From assembly GCA_002779235.1 (NCBI GenBank), contig PEXD01000070.1:1-50439 (forward strand): DNA of 50,439 nucleotides, in the 5' to 3' direction. Under the pieces are notes generated by a model. That model made no database searches. It was not told where the DNA came from and was given only the letters and a program-made list of their open reading frames with translations. Of this stretch, positions 16,842 through 23,689 are shown one piece after another. This stretch comes from Candidatus Woesearchaeota archaeon CG07_land_8_20_14_0_80_44_23 (GTDB lineage Archaea > Nanobdellota > Nanobdellia > Woesearchaeales > 0-14-0-80-44-23). Position 1 is the first letter of the stretch. The number at the start of each line of letters is the position of its first letter. A program made the translations under genes and the position numbers.

Positions 16842-17207
16842 TTACCAGCTCCTCTCCTTCATCCTCATCTCAATGTTTGAGATTCTCTGGCTGAGGTTCT
16901 GTATCGACATCTGTATGGAGTCAAGCTTCGCCGAGATTACTTCCATATTCTTCTGCAACATGTACAGCTGACTGTCCATTCCTCCATACTGCTGCTGGCT
17001 TCCATACTGGTATGCTGCCTGCTGCTGGAATGCCGATGGCTGGGGGACTCCCTGCTGGAATCCCGCTGACGTGTCCTGCGAGGGATACTGCCCAGGGTAG
17101 CCATACTGCTGTGAAGCAGAAGAATTCTCGTTCGGAAGCCCCAGGTTCATCTTTGAAAGCCCAAGGGGGTCTTCTGCCTTCTTTTTCCTGAAAGAAAATA
17201 ATCCCAT
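16842..17207 (-). CDS. Small Gln/Tyr/Pro-rich protein with C-terminal coiled coil, unknown function
   Basis: 121 residues. A short basic start MGLFSFRKKK is followed by a disordered section rich in Gln, Tyr, Gly, Ser and Pro (about residues 25-75, with repeated QQYG and YPGQYP-like units). A coiled coil (about 78-118, LYMLQKNMEVISAKLDSIQMSIQNLSQRISNIEMRMK) closes it. I do not recognise a family. The coiled coil suggests oligomerisation. It sits between nitroreductase and lspA in one direction, with GAGGCGAT as ribosome site. Confidence 0.7.
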   Translation of the reverse strand: MGLFSFRKKKAEDPLGLSKMNLGLPNENSSASQQYGYPGQYPSQDTSAGFQQGVPQPSAFQQQAAYQYGSQQQYGGMDSQLYMLQKNMEVISAKLDSIQMSIQNLSQRISNIEMRMKERSW

Positions 17208-17231
17208 ATTATCGCCTCTTTTTTATTTCTT

Positions 17232-17909
17232 TTACTTCTTCTTTATCTTCTTTATTTTGCCTGCAATCTTTTCAATGAGATGCCTGCTGTGATGTGACAG
17301 GGATGAGCCGGCTTTCCTGCCCTTTCTTATTGCCTTTCCGGCAACGTCAAAATCCCAGAGCACTCCCGGCATGTCCTTCATCCTGTTTCCCCACTTCTCA
17401 AAGAAGCATAGTGTCTCTATGGAATACCGGCTTGGGCTGTCAGGGCTCTCGTCAGGATGCCCTATCGGGACAATTGCCTCTATTCTCGTGCTGTCCGGGT
17501 TTTCCAGCACCCTCTGGACTGCGTTCTCGTCAAACGCGCCTATCCAGCAGGCGCCTAATCCAAGCGAATAGGCTGCAAGCAGCATGTTCTCAACAGCTGC
17601 TGCGCAGTTTTGTATGGCATAAAGGCGCTCCCCCCTTATGCCGTAGAACTTCCTCATCTTGTCCATGTCCGAGCACACAGCTATGAGAACAGGCGCCTTC
17701 CCCATCCAGTACTGCTGGGCAGATGCCTCTGCTATGGCCTTCCTCTTTGCCTCGTCTGTCACTATTATTAGCCGCCAGTTCTGCAGGTTTCCTGAGGATG
17801 GGGCGCTCATGCCGGCCTCTATAATTCTCACTACATCTCCCCAGGCAACGGGCTCGTCAGTGAATTTCCTTATGCTTCTCCTTTCAATCATCGCCTCGAA
17901 AAGATCCAT
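17232..17909 (-). CDS. Nitroreductase-family flavoprotein
   Basis: About 225 residues, FMN-dependent nitroreductase fold. MDLFEAMIERRSIRKFTDEPV with the Arg-Arg-Ser-x-Arg FMN site, AGMSAPSSGNLQNWRLIIVTDEAKR, AAVENMLLAAYSLGLGACWIGAF and the IVPIGHPDE segment are typical. Such enzymes reduce nitro compounds or quinone-like substrates; the substrate here is open. A C-terminal basic tail (KIAGKIKKIKKK) is added. The frame is open to 17981, but ATG 17909 starts at the domain and a TATA-like sequence at 17933-17940 lies 27.5 bases upstream. Confidence 0.88.
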   Translation of the reverse strand: MDLFEAMIERRSIRKFTDEPVAWGDVVRIIEAGMSAPSSGNLQNWRLIIVTDEAKRKAIAEASAQQYWMGKAPVLIAVCSDMDKMRKFYGIRGERLYAIQNCAAAVENMLLAAYSLGLGACWIGAFDENAVQRVLENPDSTRIEAIVPIGHPDESPDSPSRYSIETLCFFEKWGNRMKDMPGVLWDFDVAGKAIRKGRKAGSSLSHHSRHLIEKIAGKIKKIKKK

Positions 17910-17981
17910 GGATGGGCAGAAACTTTCCCGCTTAATAAATTTAACTGAAAAGCAAATGGCAGAAAAGGGAGTCCTGCCCAT

Positions 17982-18204
17982 TTTTATTGTCGAGCCAGAA
18001 ATATTTTAATAATTTAAATTACTTTTATAATGAAAATATTTTAATGTAAAAGTATAAAACTTCTTAGGTAACTGAAATATTTTTATTCTTTAATAATAAA
18101 GATAAGTTAGGAAATCGTTATATTAAACAATAGCAAAATATTTAAATAAGAAAGATTATGTAAATCACATAAATAATAAAAAAATCATAGCAGCGTCGTG
18201 AAGA
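17982..18204. other. AT-rich intergenic region
   Basis: Almost pure A/T between the nitroreductase promoter and the small RHH gene. Apart from the inverted repeat at 18156-18172 and TATA-like stretches (18140-18147), I see no gene. Confidence 0.6.
18156..18172 (+). promoter_or_regulatory. Inverted repeat TTATGT-N5-ACATAA, possible RHH operator
   Basis: Two 6-base arms (18156-18161 and 18167-18172) form a perfect inverted repeat about 33 bases before the RHH gene, next to TATA-like sequence. Ribbon-helix-helix proteins often bind such sites at their own promoter; this use is inference. Confidence 0.45.
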
Positions 18205-18378
18205 ATGAAGAAGGTCAACATCGGCTTGAAGGACGAAATCCACTCTCAGGCGAAGATAATTTCTGTGCTCAAGAAAACGACGCTGCAGGAGTACCTTCAG
18301 GAAGCGATTGAGGCCGCGGTCAGGAAAGACCATGCTCTCCTGGGAAAGATAAGAGGTGAGAAGGAAGAGAGCGCTTAG
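18205..18378 (+). CDS. Small ribbon-helix-helix (CopG/Arc-like) DNA-binding protein
   Basis: A 57-residue protein. It begins with a beta strand MKKVNIGLKDEIHSQAKI, typical of RHH proteins, then two helices, HSQAKIISVLKK and TLQEYLQEAIEAAVRKDH, and a charged tail. The pattern, strand then helix-turn-helix with Leu/Ile repeats, fits a dimeric RHH repressor. No toxin gene adjoins it, so a solitary regulator is likelier than an antitoxin. An inverted repeat upstream could be its operator, and a structured RNA element follows 10 bases after its stop, perhaps in the same transcript. Confidence 0.7.
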   Translation: MKKVNIGLKDEIHSQAKIISVLKKTTLQEYLQEAIEAAVRKDHALLGKIRGEKEESA

Positions 18379-18388
18379 TTTTCATGCT

Positions 18389-18485
18389 CAAGGGGCTGTG
18401 CGTGTAGGTATTGAAGTTGATACTTCTATAACTGATGTTGACACCCCCAATCTCGACATCAAATACCTAGCAAATCAGCCCCTTG
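18389..18485 (+). ncRNA. Structured RNA element (three-way junction), no recognised family
   Basis: About 97 bases fold into a clear nested structure. The outer helix pairs 18389-18398 (CAAGGGGCTG) with 18476-18485, ten perfect pairs. After an internal loop of six bases on each side, 18405-18412 (TAGGTATT) pairs with 18462-18469, eight pairs. This closes a three-way junction holding hairpin 18413-18426 (GAAGT/ACTTC, loop TGAT) and hairpin 18434-18460 (GATGTTGA/TCGACATC with one G-T pair, 11-base loop rich in C). No C/D or H/ACA box, tRNA, SRP or RNase P feature is seen. It lies between the RHH stop and the dNK promoter, so it is either a 3'UTR element of the RHH mRNA or an independent sRNA. 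A short T run (18491-18494) follows. Confidence 0.65.
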
Positions 18486-18522
18486 CCCCCTTTTCTGGTG
18501 CAGAATCATAATTTAGAAAAAG

Positions 18523-18529
18523 TTATAAA
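18523..18529 (+). promoter_or_regulatory. TATA box of the deoxynucleoside kinase gene
   Basis: TTATAAA about 41 bases before ATG 18567 implies a leader of some 15 bases containing GTGGGGT. It places the structured RNA outside the kinase mRNA. Confidence 0.5.
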
Positions 18530-18566
18530 CCCCCTGAGATAATGTGCCTGCAGTGGGGTATTAATC

Positions 18567-19322
18567 ATGGAAGATTTCAGCGGGCTTGATTCTGTAGTGA
18601 AAAAGTTTTACAACGACGAGAAATGTGCTGCTCTCAGGGAGGAATTCTCGAAGAACAAGCATGTGATAGGCATAGCAGGAAACATCGGCGTGGGCAAGTC
18701 CACGCTTGCAAACATTCTTGGCGGGCTGCTCAACTGCCCTGTCTACAAGGAGCTGGACAAGAAAAATCCCTACCTTGATAAGTTCTACAAGAATCCCAAA
18801 GAGTGGGCATACAAGAGCCAGATTTTCTTCCTTGAGGCAAAATCCGAGAAGATGAATGAGATAACAGGCGGGAGCTCCTCTGCGATAGTGGATAGGACAA
18901 TCTATGAGGATATTGGGGTTTTTGCCCGCGCCCAAAAGGAGTTCGGCTACATGAGCAAAGAGGAATGGGCTGATTATGAAAGGCGGAGCAGAGAGATTAC
19001 AGAAAACCTTCCCTATCCTGATATGATATTATATCTCAGGGGGAATCCGAATCCCACTCTCATGGAAAGGATAAATGAGAGGAAAAGGCCTGAGGAGATG
19101 AACGGCTCTACCCTTGATGTTGAATACCTTCACCTCCTGAACGGGTTTTACGAGCTTATGGTATATTCGCTGAGAAAAGAAGGAAAGACAAAGATTGGAG
19201 TTATAGAAACGGACTATTCAAAGCAGGAGATACTGTCTCATTGTGAGAAGAATTCAGTTATAGAAAAAGTCACTGGCAATGCAATAGACCGCCTCTACAA
19301 ATTCTTATGCGCAAAAGAGTAA
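18567..19322 (+). CDS. Deoxynucleoside kinase (dNK/dGK-type)
   Basis: A 251-residue kinase for deoxyribonucleosides. The P-loop is HVIGIAGNIGVGKSTLANILG; the substrate region has KELDKKNPYLDKFY and a DRTIYED motif equivalent to the DRS/ER motif of this family; the LID region is ERINERKRPEEM. It salvages deoxynucleosides, which suits an organism with poor biosynthetic capacity. Such kinases are mainly bacterial or eukaryotic, so transfer is possible. It has its own promoter. The N-terminal about 30 residues before the P-loop are an added helix. Confidence 0.88.
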   Translation: MEDFSGLDSVVKKFYNDEKCAALREEFSKNKHVIGIAGNIGVGKSTLANILGGLLNCPVYKELDKKNPYLDKFYKNPKEWAYKSQIFFLEAKSEKMNEITGGSSSAIVDRTIYEDIGVFARAQKEFGYMSKEEWADYERRSREITENLPYPDMILYLRGNPNPTLMERINERKRPEEMNGSTLDVEYLHLLNGFYELMVYSLRKEGKTKIGVIETDYSKQEILSHCEKNSVIEKVTGNAIDRLYKFLCAKE

Positions 19323-19378
19323 TGCCGGCATAGAAAACCTTTTAATAAAAGCGCTTTTCCCTTGTCAGGGGAATTGAG

Positions 19379-20422
19379 ATGGCATTGACAAAAGAGGAGA
19401 TTGAGGAGATAAGGGCATATCTTGACAAGTCCGAGAGGCCCATCTACTTCTTTGACGACGATCCTGACGGGCTCTGCTCCTTCCTGCTTTTCTACCGGGC
19501 TAACGGGAGGGGCAAAGGCGTGATTGTAAAGTCGAGCCCTGAGGTCAAGGAGGAGTATGCCGCAAAGGTTAATGAGTATGACTCTGACATGGTTTTCGTG
19601 CTTGACAAGCCGTTATTAAGCCCTGATTTTGTGGAGAACTGCAACAAGCCTATTGTCTGGCTGGACCACCACGCCCCTGCAGGCATTCCAGGAGTCAAGT
19701 ATTACAATCCGCGGCTGAATGATATCCGCGACAGCAGGCCAACCTCCTTCTGGTGCTACAAGATAATTGAAGAGGATTTGTGGATGGCAATGGTGGGCAT
19801 GATTGGGGACTGGTTCATAGATGAGCGGCTTGCAGAGAAATTCTCGGAAGAATACCCTGATCTGCTGCCTAAAAAGCTGAGCGACCCTGCAGAGATACTC
19901 TTCAATACAAAGCTTGGCGAGCTGAGCAGGATTTTCTCGTTCGCCCTTAAGGGCAGGACAAGCGAAGTTATGAAGTGCATAAAGATACTCACAAGGATAA
20001 AGAGCCCTTATGAGATACTCAATCAGGAGAGCCCGGCAGGCAATTTTATCTACAAAAGATATTTCTCTGTCAAGGATGAGTATGACTCGCTGATAAATGA
20101 CATTCTCAAGAAGCACTCAAAGGACAATCCTATAGTTTACCTCTACCCAAGCAAGAAGATGAGCTTCACAGGGGAGCTGAGCAACGAGTTGCTTTACAGG
20201 TTCCCTGACCGCATCAACATAATAGGCAGGGAGAAGAACGGCTATGTGAAGTGCAGCCTCCGCTCATCCAGGGGCAACCTTCCAGAGCAGATAAAAAAGG
20301 CGCTCGTGGGGCTTGACGGCTATGGGGGCGGGCACGAGAATGCCTGCGGGCTTTGTGTCAGGGAGAGGGAGTTTGACACCTTCCTTGAGCGCCTGAAAAA
20401 AGAAACAGGAATCAGGAATTGA
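19379..20422 (+). CDS. DHH/DHHA1-family phosphoesterase (RecJ/NrnA-like)
   Basis: A 347-residue DHH protein. Motif I is YFFDDDPDGLCSFLL, motif III IVWLDHHAPAG, and a DHHA1 domain ends in GLDGYGGGHENACGL, the nucleotide-binding GGGH. It probably cleaves single-stranded DNA, short oligonucleotides or cyclic dinucleotides. The length is nearer to NrnA/GdpP-type cores and short archaeal DHH proteins than to full RecJ or GAN. DacZ in the same window makes a c-di-AMP substrate conceivable, but nothing links them directly. TTTTAATA (19340-19347) is a likely TATA box, with a short leader. Its end overlaps a convergent gene by 11 bases. Confidence 0.85.
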   Translation: MALTKEEIEEIRAYLDKSERPIYFFDDDPDGLCSFLLFYRANGRGKGVIVKSSPEVKEEYAAKVNEYDSDMVFVLDKPLLSPDFVENCNKPIVWLDHHAPAGIPGVKYYNPRLNDIRDSRPTSFWCYKIIEEDLWMAMVGMIGDWFIDERLAEKFSEEYPDLLPKKLSDPAEILFNTKLGELSRIFSFALKGRTSEVMKCIKILTRIKSPYEILNQESPAGNFIYKRYFSVKDEYDSLINDILKKHSKDNPIVYLYPSKKMSFTGELSNELLYRFPDRINIIGREKNGYVKCSLRSSRGNLPEQIKKALVGLDGYGGGHENACGLCVREREFDTFLERLKKETGIRN

Positions 20423-20891
20423 TTCTTCTGTTTTTTAGGTAAGGAATCAGCCCGAGGCAGCCTATTGCTGCTGAGAGCATGAACCCTGCAACTGGATTGG
20501 CATGCTTTTCCTTTCCACAGCCAACACCAGGAAGTATATGGGCTGCCACAAACAGAGAGGGGGTTATTTCTCCCTGCGATTCGGGGCTTATCTCAATCTC
20601 TGCATTGGAATCTGCGCATGATTTTTTTGCAGTGGCGTTTACAACTGCCCTCGCTTTTGCAGGTATCAGGACATTTTCCTGCGAAAATGAGACAGCTCCA
20701 GAGTTTTCTTTTATGAAAAAATTCATTTCCCTGCCTTCAATGTTGAATATTGTTAACTGCATCGGACTGCCCCCTGCTGTGAGCGAGAGCGCATCAGGGG
20801 AAACCGCCACTGAAACTGCAAATGCTTTGGTTGCAGCAAGAAGCGAAATTAAAGCTGCAATGAAAAAAATGAAGTGCTTTATCCTGCTCAC
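20412..20891 (-). CDS. Secreted/membrane-anchored protein with Ig-like fold, unknown function
   Basis: A 159-residue protein. A signal peptide (FIFFIAALISLLAATKAFA) is followed by a beta-rich domain (VAVSPDALSLTAGGSPMQLTIFN and so on) that resembles archaeal cell-surface Ig-like modules. A C-terminal membrane helix (VAGFMLSAAIGCLGLIPYL) with a basic end follows, so it would be tethered to the cell surface. It starts with GTG overlapping the stop of the lamin-tail gene (GTGA), a coupled pair of surface proteins. No enzyme motif is seen. Confidence 0.7.
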   Translation of the reverse strand: MSRIKHFIFFIAALISLLAATKAFAVSVAVSPDALSLTAGGSPMQLTIFNIEGREMNFFIKENSGAVSFSQENVLIPAKARAVVNATAKKSCADSNAEIEISPESQGEITPSLFVAAHILPGVGCGKEKHANPVAGFMLSAAIGCLGLIPYLKNRRINS

Positions 20892-22198
20892 CTGCCCCTT
20901 GCAGTTATCATTATTGTGCCGCTGTAGTTTCCCTTAATTGAGCCGGCGGGAATGGTTAGCCGGAGCGTAAGAGGGGCTTTTTCTTCAGGGAAAAGCATCG
21001 GCCCTTCTTTCGGCTCCTGCGAGAGCGCCTGCAGCCCTTCAGGTATTTCTGAGAATGCAAACCCTGCAATTTCCGGGCCCAATGAGCTGTTTGCCCCTGA
21101 AAACCCGCCTGAGAATATGCTTGTTGAAATGTTCCTGTTGCCTATGTTTGAGAGAGTCGGCTTCCCTTCTGTTGCAGTGTCATAATCTCCTATTATCTCA
21201 AATGAGGAGCCGGCGGGCAGCTGCGGCAGCAGGATTTTGGGAGAATCAACTGACAGGGCTATGAGGGGCTCATACTCAAAAGTTATGCTTGCCTCTTCAG
21301 AGGATGAGCATGCCCTTGCATATGCTGTGTAATTGCCAGGCGCATCATGGTAATGCATTGAGAAGTTTGATATTATGCTTCCATTTTCAAGGTAAAATGA
21401 GAAATTCCTTTCAATGCTGCCTGACTGGATTCTTCCGCAGAATGATGTGTTCTTGCTTGAATTTATCCTTATGAGCAATGCCTTTTCCCCGCCTGGAACT
21501 GGTATCACCTGTATTCCCGGCTTGCTGGGATTCTCGTCTGCAAGCTCAAGTGAAATTATTGCGGGCTGTTTGTCCACTGAAAATGAGAGTTCGATGCTTC
21601 CCGCAGGCGTCTGCTCTTCAGAAGCGCTCATGCTGTTCTGCGGCTCAGGATTCTCCCTGATTATGAAATCTGCGCTGTTGTCGCCAGTGTCAATATAGTT
21701 GCCTGAATATGGCATTAGCTTTCCCGGCTTTCTCTCAAAGCTCTGCCCCTGCTTCGGATTTGTGAGGGGAGTGCCTTCATAGAATCCTGCGCTTATGTTT
21801 GCCGGATTTCCCCAGCCCACTGCGTCGAGGGTTTCATTGCCTTTCATAAGCGCGACTCCTGCGTCAGAGTTTGAGATTATCATCGCTTCCTCATAATCTG
21901 CATTTGGCCAGGAAGAATTATCTTTTAGTGAAGACCATCCAGAATCAGCTATCAGGTAGAAGCCGTATGCAGGAATCACAGAGCCGTTGGGCATTGTCGC
22001 ATCGTGGCTTGAGGACTCTGTTGCAATGTAAAGCCCGCTTATGTCAACTGGAAAGCCCTCTGTGTTGTAGAGCTCCACTGCCTCCCCGCCGCTGTCTGTG
22101 CCAATTGGGTCTGCTATGACTTCGCTTATCAGGACTTTTGCAGTTGCGGCAGATGAAATCAGAAGTGCTGCCAGCAGCAAAAATAAAATTGTTTTCAT
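20888..22198 (-). CDS. Secreted lamin-tail-domain protein
   Basis: About 436 residues. The signal peptide (MKTILFLLLAALLISSAATA) precedes a lamin-tail domain: KVLISEVIADPIGTDSGGEAVELYN, VDISGLYIATESSS and GVALMKGNETLDAVGWG. Beta-rich extracellular repeats follow with no catalytic motif. Lamin-tail domains occur in many secreted prokaryotic proteins and probably bind surfaces or partners. ATG 22198 is chosen over 22225 because GGTGAT lies directly upstream and the signal peptide then starts properly. It is coupled to the next gene and divergent from the AmrS-type gene. Confidence 0.82.
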   Translation of the reverse strand: MKTILFLLLAALLISSAATAKVLISEVIADPIGTDSGGEAVELYNTEGFPVDISGLYIATESSSHDATMPNGSVIPAYGFYLIADSGWSSLKDNSSWPNADYEEAMIISNSDAGVALMKGNETLDAVGWGNPANISAGFYEGTPLTNPKQGQSFERKPGKLMPYSGNYIDTGDNSADFIIRENPEPQNSMSASEEQTPAGSIELSFSVDKQPAIISLELADENPSKPGIQVIPVPGGEKALLIRINSSKNTSFCGRIQSGSIERNFSFYLENGSIISNFSMHYHDAPGNYTAYARACSSSEEASITFEYEPLIALSVDSPKILLPQLPAGSSFEIIGDYDTATEGKPTLSNIGNRNISTSIFSGGFSGANSSLGPEIAGFAFSEIPEGLQALSQEPKEGPMLFPEEKAPLTLRLTIPAGSIKGNYSGTIMITARGR

Positions 22199-22265
22199 TT
22201 TATCACCTTTTATAGCAGGATTCATGAAAAAATCTCTTTATAACATTTGCCAGAAAAAAACAGAG

Positions 22266-22298
22266 ATTTTTCCGTATAAATCGGAAAAATAATTAAAT
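22266..22298 (+). promoter_or_regulatory. Palindrome around a TATA-like loop, promoter of the AmrS-type gene
   Basis: ATTTTTCCG (22266-22274), the loop TATAAAT and CGGAAAAAT (22282-22290) form a perfect 9-base inverted repeat. AATTAAAT (22291-22298) centres 25.5 bases before ATG 22320, and TATAAAT itself could be the box. The palindrome is a candidate regulator site. Confidence 0.5.
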
Positions 22299-22319
22299 GC
22301 GATATGAATAACACCTCTC

Positions 22320-23318
22320 ATGAAAGAAGCTTTGTTCTACAAAAAGATTTTTGGAAAAAAGGTTTCATGTGAACTCTGCCCCAGGCACTGCATAATCTTG
22401 GACGGCAAGTTCGGCTTCTGCAGGGCGAGGAAGAACATCGGGGGAAAGCTTTTCTCGATGGTTTATGGAAAGCCCGCTTCAGTCCATGTCGACCCGATAG
22501 AGAAGAAGCCCCTCTTTCATTTCCTGCCCGGCTCAAGCTCGCTCTCGCTGGGCACAACCGGATGCAACTTTGCCTGCGACAACTGCCAGAACTATGAGAT
22601 TTCGCAGGCGGAATTCTCTGATTACAATGAAGAAGAAATCCCCGCTGAAAAGATAGTTGCGCTTGCGAAAGAGAACATGTGCAAAAGCATCTCATTCACC
22701 TACAACGAGCCCACCATATTTTTTGAGTACATGCTGGACATTGCAAAGCTTGCAAGGAAAGAAAAAATAAAAAATGTAATTGTGAGCAACGGCTACATTG
22801 AGAAAAAGCCGCTTTCTGCGCTTTCAAAATACATTGACGCTGCAAACATAGATTTGAAGGGGGACGCTGGCTTTTATAAGAGAGTGTGCAAGGCAGAGGA
22901 AGCGCCGGTTCTGGAAACATTAAAGGCATTGAAAAAGGCAGGGGTCTGGCTTGAGCTGACAAATCTTCTCATCACTGGGATGAATGATTCAGAAAAAGAT
23001 ATTGAGAAGCTCTGCATCTGGATTGAAAAAAATCTTGGAAGGAGCGTTCCGCTGCACTTCTCAAGGTTCTTCCCTGTGTATAAGATGCTGGATGTTAAAG
23101 TCACCCCTGAATCCTCGCTTGAAAGGGCTTATTCAATTGCAAAGAGGCACCTTGACTTTGTCTATACAGGCAACATAATGAACGGGCATGAGGACACCTC
23201 CTGCATGAAATGCGGCAGGGCAGTTGTCAGGCGCTCCGGCTTTTTTGTCGAGGAAAACCAGATTGAGAAAGGAAAGTGCAGGTTCTGCAAAACAAAAATT
23301 CCTGGTGTCTGGGAGTAA
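22320..23318 (+). CDS. amrS: AmmeMemoRadiSam-type radical SAM protein (AmrS, COG1180)
   Basis: A 332-residue radical SAM enzyme of the pyruvate-formate-lyase activase-like COG1180. It starts with the family's extra Cys region CELCPRHCIILDGKFGFCRARKN, has the SAM cluster in GCNFACDNCQNYEISQ (CxxxCxxC) and the late ENQIEKGKCRFCKTKIPGVW. In many archaea this belongs with AmmeMemoRadiSam A and B proteins, whose reaction is not well known; neither partner is in the window. It needs Fe-S clusters from the operon at 1-6 kb. A leaderless promoter with a palindrome precedes it. Confidence 0.88.
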   Translation: MKEALFYKKIFGKKVSCELCPRHCIILDGKFGFCRARKNIGGKLFSMVYGKPASVHVDPIEKKPLFHFLPGSSSLSLGTTGCNFACDNCQNYEISQAEFSDYNEEEIPAEKIVALAKENMCKSISFTYNEPTIFFEYMLDIAKLARKEKIKNVIVSNGYIEKKPLSALSKYIDAANIDLKGDAGFYKRVCKAEEAPVLETLKALKKAGVWLELTNLLITGMNDSEKDIEKLCIWIEKNLGRSVPLHFSRFFPVYKMLDVKVTPESSLERAYSIAKRHLDFVYTGNIMNGHEDTSCMKCGRAVVRRSGFFVEENQIEKGKCRFCKTKIPGVWE

Positions 23319-23363
23319 CTGCTTCCGGAGCTGCCGGAATAAATGCGCAAATTTTTTTATAAG

Positions 23364-23371
23364 TTTATAAA
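23364..23371 (+). promoter_or_regulatory. TATA box of the 98-residue surface protein gene
   Basis: TTTATAAA centres 25.5 bases before ATG 23393. Confidence 0.6.
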
Positions 23372-23392
23372 GCGGAAAAGCAATTTTCAGCC

Positions 23393-23689
23393 ATGAAATT
23401 ATGCACATTTGCTGTGCTCGCGGCATTGCTGTTCCTCACTGCAGAGCCCTGCATCGCAGCCAGGAAATCTGAAAGTCCTGCTGCGACAGGCATAACTCTT
23501 AGTTTTGGCGTGGGGGCGCAAGATCAGAATTTGATTTCAGGCAGTGCAGTGCTTTATTCTGCGCTGGGAAAGAAGCGGACTGCAGCAGCAGCGCTTGTTG
23601 CCGTCTTCGCAGTATCTCTCCTGGCTGCGCTGGCAAAAAATAGATTTCAAGAAAATAAAAAATATGAAAATCATAAAAATAAATTTTAG
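23393..23689 (+). CDS. Small secreted or membrane protein, unknown function
   Basis: 98 residues. A signal peptide or first helix (MKLCTFAVLAALLFLTAEPCIA) and a second hydrophobic helix (TAAAALVAVFAVSLLAALA) enclose a short polar stretch; the tail is basic and Asn/Lys-rich. No family is recognised. A good leaderless TATA box supports expression. It ends four bases into the convergent beta-propeller gene. Confidence 0.55.
   Translation: MKLCTFAVLAALLFLTAEPCIAARKSESPAATGITLSFGVGAQDQNLISGSAVLYSALGKKRTAAAALVAVFAVSLLAALAKNRFQENKKYENHKNKF

Noticed and set aside
18142..18333. A 63-codon open frame opposite the RHH gene
   Set aside because: It overlaps the RHH gene and its promoter in antisense; the plus-strand product has a clear RHH pattern and this one has none.
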